Below are positions 26,178 through 38,100 of a DNA stretch of 64,000 nucleotides, one piece after another. A program made the translations under genes and the position numbers. Location: positions 248,001-312,000 of the forward strand of contig LSRY02000037.1 in assembly GCA_001643675.2 (NCBI GenBank), read 5' to 3'. Source of the DNA: Monocercomonoides exilis (taxonomy: Eukaryota > Preaxostyla > Oxymonadida > Polymastigidae). Under the pieces are notes generated by a model. It saw only the letters and a list, made by a program, of their open reading frames with translations. It ran no database searches and had not been told where the DNA came from. Numbering within the stretch: the stretch's first letter is position 1; every line of letters starts with the position of its first letter.

Positions 26178-29100
26178 TCATCCTCCCATTTCTGTGCATG
26201 TGCTGCCGCTGTCGCTGCTGCTGCTGCTGCAAATACCCCCACTTCCATAGAACACATCGCTCCCCTCATACAGCCCAATCGCGTCTGTCGCTGTCACCAT
26301 CGTTGCTCCCGATGGGAAATACCCAAAAAACTCTCGCTTCAGCCTCCCCAGCTCTGGCCGCTCCCTGCCCTTCTGCAGCACACACTCCTTCACACACCCC
26401 GACAGCCTCGACCCCTCCATCATCTCCATGCTCGGCCTCACCCCTTCAACAATCAGCTCCCCTGCTCCCGACCCGTCATACTCCCCAAACGGCATCTTCA
26501 GCGTCACACACTCCCACACCATCATCCCAATCGAAAACACCACCGTCTTCTTCGTCGCATGCTTCTTCGCTCCACTCACCAGCTCCGGCGCCTTCCACCG
26601 AAGGCACTCTTTTTTGAATTCGTCCTCATCCTCAAATGCTGACGAGGGCAGAGAGTCCTCCTCATCATCACTTGCAGATGTCACAACAGTCGTTGATGAT
26701 GAGATGGACGATGAATCCGAGTCTGTCGAGCAGTCTGAGTGCATCGCAATGCAGATCACCATGTGCTCTGAGAACAGCACAATGTGCGGACTCAGACCAT
26801 CCAGCGATTGAAGCGCCACTTTGAGCTCGTCAAAGCAATGAAGCACCCCGTTCGCCACCCAGAACATGATCTGAGCTGCTGTCACCTCCCGCTCCTCCAG
26901 TGTGCCTATCGCCATCTCTTTCTTCTCATTCCTTCCGTGAAGCAGCATGAATAATGAATCTCTCAAATCCACAATCAGCTTTTCGTGAGGCGATGAACAG
27001 GCCATTGCATCCACCAGATTCGACATCGACGAGGTTGTTGGGCACAGACACTCTGATCGAACAAATGTTGAATCTGAATCAGTCGTTGAAGTGGTTGAAG
27101 TGGATGAGATGGATGGTGAAGGCGATCTCTTCCTTATCTCTTCCTCCTCCTCCTTTTCCAGTGCCCAATCAGGAATCTTGTCTGAATCTCTTCCCAAAAT
27201 ATATTCAGTCGATCCACTCTCACTTAGTAAATGCTCTGATGACTCTGAATGTCCCAAGCTTTTCTCATACACCCTCTTCTTTATCCTCTCCTCATTCTTC
27301 TTTTCAGCTTCTCTTTCTGCTCTCCTCCACTGCTCCTCAGGTGACATCTCCATCGTCACCATCTCAAATGCCTTCGGATCCTTCTTCACTGTGTCTTCAA
27401 CTATAATTTCCAATTCTTCTGTTCGTCTCTTTTGCTTTTTCCATCTTATTGTTACAACAATAGAAACAATAAGAACAATCAACAGAATTACAACCAAAAC
27501 AATAATAATTACTGTTGAAGAAAAGGATTTTCCTTTCCCTCCTTCAACAAGTTTTCCATCTCCCCTTATTTGAGGTTCACTTCTGTTCTTCAGAACGAAC
27601 AGATCCGTTTCTGCATTCTTTTCTCCAAATATGATCGCTGCTGCCACTTCCGACTCATCGGGCGAAGAAGTGATCATCGCAGACGAAATAGACGAGTGCA
27701 CTTCTGTTTCTGATCCAAAATCGCCCTCCGAAAACTCCCACTTCTCAATCAGCTTTGTGCTTCCCATTCTTGTCACTATCTCAAACCCCAGCTTGCACGG
27801 AATGAAAAGCGCCCCTCGGAAGCTCAGACTCATCACAGCCCCTTCCTCTGCCATGCTCACAGAATCCAGAACTGGAATAAACAGCACAGACTTCAGCCCT
27901 TCCAGCGTCCCTTCCGCCTTGCACCCCTTGTTCAGCATCCACAACGAGCTGTTTTCTTTCGCCCCATCTCCGCCCTTCAGGCTCACAACATTCACTGTCG
28001 CATCGTCGCTGCAAATGATGTTCCTTCGAATCGATGGATATTTCCCTATCATTGGATTGTTATTCATGAACCACCCTTCCTCAATCATAACCTGCCCTCC
28101 TGAAATAGACAACCCTCCTTCACTTGAATTCTCTACGGTTGTGTCTTTCAAAACCACGTGACATTCCCCAAAATCAACAAGAGATCCATTCCATTCACAT
28201 ATATCTTCTCCTTCATCATTCACAATAACATCAAAGGCTTGTCTATTCACTCCAAATTTGCATAAATTCATTGACACTTTTCGACAGGCACTCATCATCA
28301 CCAAACTTCCTCTTTCAGGAGATGAAGAATATGATACAAACGAGCTGTTCTCAATCTTCACAAAACTGTTTTTCAGTTCATCACAGGCAATGACTGAGGA
28401 AGTCAATGGAACGCTAATATTCTCGCACACCAATTGGCTCGTCTCTATCTCAGTTCTTTCTTCTTCATCTCCATTTCTGTCAATATCACTTGAATGCACT
28501 TGAATGGCAGATCCTTCGTTGCTCAAAACATTGCTCATTTCCATTTTTTCAAGAGTCACTTTTCCATGACTGCTCAGACACATCAATCCCTTTCTGCAAC
28601 TCACATCCTGAATTGAAATAGATGAACACTTCAGACAAGCATTTGACTCCACAACAATTAACTGACTGACAAATGAAAAACGAGTAATGTTCACTTCTTC
28701 CATTGATAAGCTTCCATTCCCAGTGGCCGACAGCAGAATTAACAACAAATCTGATTCATCATTTCTTGTTGTTTCTTCACATGAAAATGAACATGAAACA
28801 ATCTGAGCCACTCCTGCTTCACTTCGAAGAAATGAACCGTGAGCCATCGCAAACGAACTCTCAAATAAAACAAACAGACGAGTCAAAAGCACTTTGTCGG
28901 TGCAGCTCAATAGGCTCTCGGCTGATTCATGAATTCCTGAAGTCACTCCGACTTTGGCATGCTGCTCTGAACGGGATGAAATGGTCACATTGCATAACTC
29001 CAGCTCAGCCGATATTCGCCCTTCTTCGATAATCACGAGCTGGCTGTTGAACTCATACGACAAATGCTGAAGTGCATACTCCAATGTGGCACATGGCTGC

Positions 29101-32100
29101 TTTTGTGTGCCACAGTTCTTCGAGTCCTCGCTGCCTTTGGAGATATTTGACGTGACAAAAATAACATCATTTTGATATGTGACAATGAACTCGATCAGAT
29201 TCATCGGCTCATCCACAAATTCTGTCTCATCCATTCCATATATCGCATTGTATCTGTTGTATGATCCTTCTCTCAGATCCAGATTGAACTGTGTTTCATT
29301 GATCTGCTTCTTGATATCCACACACTTCACAAACAAATCCCGCCCAACACGCGCAACATTGGAATCAAATCCATCCTTCACAAATTGCATGTCCAGATCC
29401 CCAGAAACAGCTGCATCCACATAAATCCCTCCTCCTCTGCCTTTGGCTGTCGAGCACCCACATTGATTCAGCGTGCTCTCTTCAATCCTCAGACTTCCCT
29501 CCCTCTTCAACACAAACAGAATGGCTCCGCCTTCTTCACTGTTTGAGCTTCTGCATTCATCAAATGCGCTTCTGTTCGCCACAAGCTTCAAACTTTCCTT
29601 ATTTGCACTCGAATCAATCACACATGCCCCTCCCACATCTTTCTTCACATCTTTCACATGGCATTTCTCCAGCAAAATGGTTGGACTGCTTTTCATTGAT
29701 TTTGCTTGCTCCTGCTTGCTCCTGCTTGCTCCCTCAACTTCAATCACACTTCCTTCGTTCAGACTCAATCCCTTTATCACAAGCTCCACAATCCTGCTTT
29801 CACATCTCCCTGAAACAACAAGAAGACTTTTCTCACAATTCAAATTCGAAACATCAAAATTCGTTATCTCCAGTACTCCTTCTCTCACACAGACAAATGA
29901 CACAAGCATCTGAATCCTCTTTTCTGCCAATCCTTCAATCGAACAGTTCACCAGGCTCAAGCTCCCATTCTCGCTCAAAATCACTGCCTTCTCTTCATTA
30001 TCATATTCCCCTTCCATTTCAAACTCGACTCGAGCAATCCTTGCTGTGTTTTTGTTCCAAAGGCATGCTTTTCTGCTCTCATTCACATCGTTTTCAATCA
30101 TAATCTTCACCTTCGATACCTCGTCTTCCACAGGATCCCATGCTTCGATCGAGCAATCAGTCATCTCAAACACCTCATTCAGCTCAACTTTCCCCAAAAT
30201 AAATATCCAACGCTTATCTGCCCCTTCACTCATCTGCCTAACACCTTTCCACCAACTCTGACAAGGATCTTCAGCTGAGCCACATCGAGCCACATCATGC
30301 CCTTCATCAGACACATATATCCTTTCGCTTCTGTATCCCACAACAAATCTGAACAAATCTGTTTCATTGAACACCTTGTCACTTCCAACAAACCCATTTG
30401 AATTGCTCTTCAGTGATTCAAAGTCAAAATCAAAAGTGTCTGTTGTCACAGTGCTGTTCAGATCAAACGACTCAACAAACAGATTTTCTCCAACATCTGC
30501 CTTGTTCCCTTCAAAGATAACAGCACCGAACAAGACAGATCTGGCAATTTTGGATTTCTTGCAATCAATGAACAATCCGCCTCCTCTGCCTCCTTCAGTT
30601 AAGCATTCACATTTTTGAATCGTGCAGTTCTTGACTTGCAGTTCTGCTTCATTTTCGAGAATAACATTCGCCAATCCCCCTTTTCCATTTTGTGCTGAGG
30701 CCACTGCCTGAAACGAGCAATTATTCATCCTCACTGTTCCAGCCAATTTCAGTGGTTGAGAACCGAAAACCATTTTCCCTTTAAAGCTGCACCAGTCCAA
30801 AGTCACTTCTCCCCCATTCATTTCCAACATGGCAAACTCGACAGTCTCTTGTTGAGAACATTCAAATATGCAATTGCTCATATTCATGTCACCATTTGTG
30901 GACTCAGACAAAATAAGTGCTTTCACTCCATTTCTCAGTGAATGCGGAAATACAAAGTCGACAAAGACAAACTCTGATTTCTTGCTGTTCACAATAGCCC
31001 CATCCCCATTGAATTCACCTTTTTCTTCAAACAGCAAAGAAGAATGCACCTCATCTTGTGCTGATCGAATCCTAATTCCTGACACATCACTCCCATCTTT
31101 CACATGAGCCTTCTCCAAAATCACAATCTCCGAGTTATCCTTTCCAGATTTGATGTTCTGTACACCACGCCATAGTGTTTGACATGCATGCTCTTCCAGC
31201 CCACATCCAATTGCATCATATCCTTCAACTGACAAATATACACATTCTGAATGCGGTTGAACAAGAAACAACCTCAAATTGACTGGCTCAAAATAATGTG
31301 ATTCATCAATTCCCCACAAATCAGATTCACTTCCTTCTTCTCCATTTTCTGCCACAAAACAAAATCGAATGGGAGACACACTTATGTTCAATGCCTTGCA
31401 GAACACAAACATGTCCTTCCCTTCTCGTGCACTATTCTCTGAAAACAACAAATTTTCAAACACGAAATTGTTACTCGAATCGTTTCCGATGTGAAGATAC
31501 ACTCCTCCTCCTCTCCCATCTTCACCATCAACACTCCAATTCCTCACTGTGGAATTTTTCATCAACAACTTATCATCTCCTCCCAGTTCACACCACATCA
31601 TCCCCCCATTCACCACACTTACTCCCCACCCTTCAAAACAGCTTTCATTCACTATTTCCACATTTCTTGCCTTTTTCGCTTCCAACAAATGCCCATTTTC
31701 AATGCTGCACCCACTTGCTCTAACATTGCTCAAAACTATTTCTGCTCCTTCTCCTCCATATATCAAACTCTTTCCTTCTGTCGAAACACCTTTGATTTCC
31801 ACTTCAGACAAACTGATCACTCCTCTTTCCACATCAGCAATTCCCTTTCGCATTTGAAAGCCAATCCCAACAACACTCACTGATTTGATATCCAGCTTTC
31901 CGTCAGTTTCTTTCACAATCCAAACACAACTTTCCTTTTCAATCCCGCTCTCTATTCCATTCTCAACCCCAAACACACACTCACTTATCAGACACTGCCC
32001 TCCTTCTATTTTCAGAAACTCTTCATAACCTGCTGTTGTGGGAGTTGCTGGAAGCTCAAATGACAAGCTCCGTATGCTCAAGAAAATGGGGCTGCTGACC

Positions 32101-35100
32101 AATGTTATATGACCGCCTCCTCCAACTCCAATAACAGGCTTTGTGAGGCCTCTTCCCTGAATTGCCAATGATGAATTCCTTGCAATATCTGCATCCAAAG
32201 TTGTGTTTCCAATCACCCTGATTGTCGAGTGTGAGTCATTCATCAATGAGAAGGCATATCCAACATCCTTGCACGGTGTTTCTTCAAACCCACACTCCTT
32301 TTTGTTCACTTTTGCTCCATCCACAAACATTATCTTTGGAGATTCAGGAAACAGTATCACCAGTATCGACACATTTATCGCTGGCTCAACTGAGCCATCA
32401 TACACCCAAAATCGTTCTCTCTCATCTTCTTCATTCACCGATCCTTCCCAAAGAATTTCATTCAGCATCCTCCTCACATCCTCACACGCAACATACACAT
32501 CCCTTCCCAGTAATGCTTTGTTCTCACCAAACCTGTTCTTTTGCATCGAATAGCTCAAATCAGTATCCTCAAGCTCCAAAAACATCCCTCCACCATATCC
32601 TCCTGATTCACTCACCTCATTGAATTTCACGCTGTTCCCTTCAAACTTCAGTGTTCCTCCTTTCTCCACATGCACCACCAATCCTCCACCTTTTGCTCCT
32701 TCTTCAGCACAGACAATTGTCTCAAATGAACATTCCTTCATATCAACCACTTTCCCTTCCCCAGCCCTCCCCACAACTCCTCCTCCACTCCCAACCTCTC
32801 TGCTCACTGCAGTCACACTGTTGTTCCGCAGCTGAATTCCGCACGAACCATCAAAACACAGCACTGCTCCATTCTTCATGCCTGCTCCTTTTTCACTTGA
32901 ATTCACAATGCTGATTGAACCTCCCGAATTCACATGGATAAGCCCACAAACATCTTCTCCATTGACACCCTTCAATTCCATTCCATTTAACTGAGCACTT
33001 GTTCCATTTCCCTGAATCACCAAAAAGCTATTTATGCTGAATTTCACATCCCTCACTTTCACTCCAACCAAACTGGATTCTCCTCCAACAACTTTCACAA
33101 GCGAGAAACTGACAACGTTCGTTCTGGCAATGAACGAAACATTATTCATCACAAGCGATGAACTGAAACACACAAACAGCGCACTCTTGCTGTCTGGCAT
33201 CGAGGATGGAACACTGAACATCATTTTCCCAAATGTTGTTGCTGAACGCGTTTCAATAAATCCTTCTCCATTGATGCTCCCGTTGCTCGCAATCACAACC
33301 TCCACCCCAATCTCTTCCACATCTATCTTCATCTCTTGCTCTTCAAACCTCAGCTGGTTTGTGATTTCATATTGCGGAAGCAATCGTATTATTGCACTGC
33401 CTTGCCCAAAAATAGTTTTTCCAGCAAACAACACATCTGCACACGGATAATCTGAAAATCCACACAATTTCCCATTTATTCCATCATTTCCAACAAATGC
33501 AGGACTCGAAAAGTTCCGAAACAGCAGCACCAACGGAATTGCTTGCGACTTGTTTCCACCTTCAAAGCCCATCATATCCTTCAAGTTTGGCATTTCTTCT
33601 TCGCTCTTGGCAAACGAAAAATCGAACACAGTGTCTGTTGCAATCTTCTTCAGCTCATTCGCTTCCACAAAAATATTGTTCCCTCCATTATCTGCCCCAT
33701 TTCTTTCTTCTCCCTGGCCAAATGAAAAACTCCGCAAGATCACATCATATGCTTCTTCCACAATTCTCACAAAAACGCCTCCCCCATATCCTCTTCCTTC
33801 TTTTTCTTTGCTCAAATCGCGAGCATTACACTTCTTAACATCCATTCTTTCCCCTTCCTCCCCAATTCGCAGCATTCCTTCTCCACTCAAAGTCACCATA
33901 ATTCCCCCACCGCACCCATCATTTGCCGAGCAATCATCAAAAGTGCTGTTTCTCACAACAACACTGTTTTCATCACCAATATTTCCATTCAGGGTACTTC
34001 CATTCTGCATGCTCATACAAATGCCACAAAACGAACAATCCTCAACTGTTAATGTCTTTCCATTCACATCGCAGATCATCCCTCCTCCTGATGCTCTATC
34101 TTTCTTTCCACTCATTGTTGTTTTTGCCAATGTTAGTAACCCTGATGAATGCAATTCAATAACGCTCACTTCTCCATTCGTAATAACTCCATTCAAAATA
34201 CTTTCATTCATGTTGCATTCAGCTTCTTCTTCAATCCTCATCAATGGATGCAATCGAAACTCCACTTCATTCACACTTAACCCACATATCTCCATCTTTC
34301 CTCCAACACAAAGCACAAGCCCAACGCTCACAAAGGATGCAGATCTCACTGAATATTGGCAGTTGGTGAGATTCAGTGTTTCAGTACTCATCTTCATCAG
34401 CCATTCTCTTCCATTCAGACTCTCTGGAACAACAAAAAAAAGAGACTCAAATAAACAATTTGAACTCACTTCAATCATAGCACTCTGATTCACTGTTATG
34501 TTTTCATACACATCCAACCTCGCCTCCAACTCAGCTCCTCTGAATGTGCTCGATCCACTTGCCAATAACAGTTCTGATCCAAGAATTCCAGATTCACTAA
34601 TCTTCAAGCTTATTCCACTTGCCTTTTTCCATTGTGCAATTCCATACTGAACTGTTTCACATGGATACCCTGCATACCCACATCGGGAAAAATCTTTTTT
34701 ATTCGCCCCACCAACAGCAACTTCTGAAACATCCTCTCGCAAGAATAACACAAGTGGAATCACATACACTTCATCTTCTTTCTCTGTTCCCGCAATCTCA
34801 TCTTCTTTCAAAAGATCTGGCCCAAATCCAATCCTCGTGCTGTCAATCACGTTCCCCATTTTTTCTGTCTTCACAAACATGTTTTTCCCACATTTGTTTG
34901 CAACACAACCTGCAAATTCAACATTTTTCAGCCGAAAATTGCCTGTGGATTTCACACAATCCAGCCATATCCCTCCTCCATATCCTCCCTTGTCTCCAAT
35001 CATTCCAGCTTGGCATCCTTTCAACTTTGCCAATCCTTCGATTCCAACATAAAAGATAGAATCTTTTTCCATCACTATCTTCATTCCTCCCCCATTTCCC

Positions 35101-38100
35101 TTCTCACATACCACATTCATCTCTCCTCCTTCAACCTCGAGTTTCTGGCCTTGTCCAATAACACCCTGAATCGCTCCTCCATCTCCACTTGAAAGCAAGC
35201 ATCCACTGAAAATGGTTCGATTGACAATGCTGTTTCTCGCCTTGTTGATGTTGATTACAGACCCTTTGTTCCTTCCTGTGCTTTCAAACTTCGAGCCGCT
35301 TATCAGCAATTCCGAATCACTTTCTGCCTTTATCAGACCAGATTCTGCGCTCAACACATCAGTGCAAACAAGATTAACTGCTTTGACTTTTGTACCCATT
35401 TGAGCGCAGATGATCATGGGCTCCTTGAACGTCAGGCTGCCGACTTCCACATCATTCAATTCAGCTTTTCCATTCTTCACAGCAATAAGAGAGTATCCAA
35501 TCTCCGAAACTGAACTGCTTCCCTTCACAAGTGATGATGATATCTGCAGGCTTCCTTCGACTTCCTCTCCCACAACAAACACTGCTGTTTGCGACGATTG
35601 CAGCCATGCCTCCAAGGACAAGCTTACAAGACTTATGCCAACATCACTCATCACCTCAATCACTCCGCTCTGCTCGCTCCCATTTCCAACAACACTTATT
35701 TCTGGTTTTCCACTCACTCCGCTGATGCTGTATTCCTCATCTCCCCTCAAACTCAAACACTCCAAAAGGGAATACGACGAAGCAATTGTCAATTTGTGCA
35801 CTTTTTCCTGCTGAGCGAGAGAAAACTGCATTGTTTTGCACGGATAGTCTTCAAAGCCACACACTCCAACATCAACTCCGTTGCTTCCAACATTTACTCT
35901 TTCTCCTCTTTCTCTCAGGCAATAAACAAGCGGGATGACCACCTCTGGTGTTCCTTCATCTGTGCCCATTGCTTCGTCAACAGAAAATAATGAGGAGTAA
36001 TATGCAATTCTTTCTCTTGTGACACTTGCCTTCAGATTTGGCGAACACACATAAACATCTTTCCCAAACAGTGCACTATTATTCTCAAACCCTGGATTCG
36101 AAATCACAAAATCATCTGCTGCGTTTGTCAGCTTCAGATAGATGCATCCTCCTCTCCCTTTGCCATTTTGCGCATTTCCTTCTCCATCATTGGCCACACA
36201 GTTTCTCATTGCTGTTGTCAACCCTCCTTTCCCTATCGACAATTGACTTCCCTCAGCAAGTGACAAGGCAGCCATCCCTCCATTTCCATTCAAGCATCTG
36301 CATCCACTAACCGTTGTGTTTTTCCATTCAAGGCGCTCCTCTCCTTTGAATATCTTCAATATCAAGGCACCATCTCCAACTTTTCTCACAATCTCTGTGA
36401 TGTTTCCCCCATGGACACATATCTCTCCACAGTTGCTCGTCGACAAAAGGCAGCAGTCTGAAAAGACAATGTTCTTGACTTCACAATCATCGAGAGAGAT
36501 TCTTCCTTCCTCAGCACTTAGAAAAGGCCTGTTGAAAATACCATCAGGCACATCACTTGTGATCACGCATTTATCCAGATGCACAAATCCAAACATTCCA
36601 GTCACCTGAAAAAGAAATGAATTGTTGGAGATGCTTGAGCTGTGAATAAGTGTGAATAACTCCATTTCAAGTGATCCATATTCAACGAAAAACAATGACT
36701 CGGATTCTGTGTGACTTGAAATGTTCACTCTGTCCAATCCATCGCTCTTCTTCAGCAAAACACTTCTTCCGCCCACTTCTATTTCGGTTTCCTCAAAGCA
36801 TTCGCTCACCAATCTTATTGAATGGTGCTTGAAACTTACCCACTGATTCATTGCAAATCCAATTGTTCGGCATTCATCATCAGTTCCTCCACAGTCGTTG
36901 TGGTCTCCTCCTGACTTCGCTGAATTCACAAGGATTGGATCTGGACTTGCATTTGGGTCTGGAAGCCATTCACTTCTGTCAACATTTGTTGTGACTCTGT
37001 TGCTTTTATTCGAACGTGAAAAAGAATATTTTATGCAATCGGAAGTAACTCTAATGGCATTCGTGTCAGAATAATGAACATCATGTCCATCATTTGAGGC
37101 AGCAGAATTGTTTTCAAAAAAACAATACTTAATAAGCAAAATTGATGTACCCAATGGAATTGTTAGTGAAACAGCACCAGAATGACCTTGTGCGTGAGAA
37201 TTGGAAAAACAGCAATCTGTAGCAAACGATTTTTCTTTCAAACAGTAAGTGTGAATTGTTCCACCATAGCCAATTGATTCACAATTTGAAAATGAACTTG
37301 AACATAATTGTAGTGTTCCTTGTTCGCAATTTAATGCTCCACAATATCTGTCTGTGTTGCAATTCGAAAATATGCTTCCGTATATTTTCAACAAACCATA
37401 AAACAAACAAATTGCTCCACCAAATGAATCGGTTGTCATATTCACATAACACTTTGAAAAATTTGTGTTCACAATGATGCCTTCCAATTGGTTATTTTGA
37501 TATATGGCTCCTCCTCTTGTATATGAATCCTTATCGTTCCTTGCTCTGCAATCTGAAAATGAACAATCTGTCACATTCAGATTTGCTGATCCTGTCACTG
37601 ATATTGCTCCTCCATTCCGATCTGAAGAAGAGCAGTTGGTGAATGTGCATCCAACAAACACAATATCTCCAGATATAAATGATGGTAAAGGACTTGTAAA
37701 AGGCTGATCTTTGTATGAGTTCTTGGCTTCAGAAAAGGTGGTGTTCATCGAAACAAATCCGCTTCCCCTTTCCGCTCCGACAATCACTCCATCAAACGTG
37801 TTGGCACAATTGCTAAAAAGGCATCCAGAAACAACGTTTTTCTGCAAAGTTTGCTTCAAAATACTTTTTGCTGCAAATACTGGCTTTTGTCGTGCGGTGA
37901 TGTTCATGAATTCGCACATGTGAACATCAACTTGTGAAAATAGTTCGCTTCCCACAAATGGCGAGGTGGAGGACATCACAATGTCTGAAAAGATTGAAGA
38001 AGCCATTTCAACGAATCCAACATCAATTTTGCTTTTTTCTTGGGCTGTTGTTGTTGACACAAGGCATGGTAACACATTGCAGTTTCCATTATTAATTGCA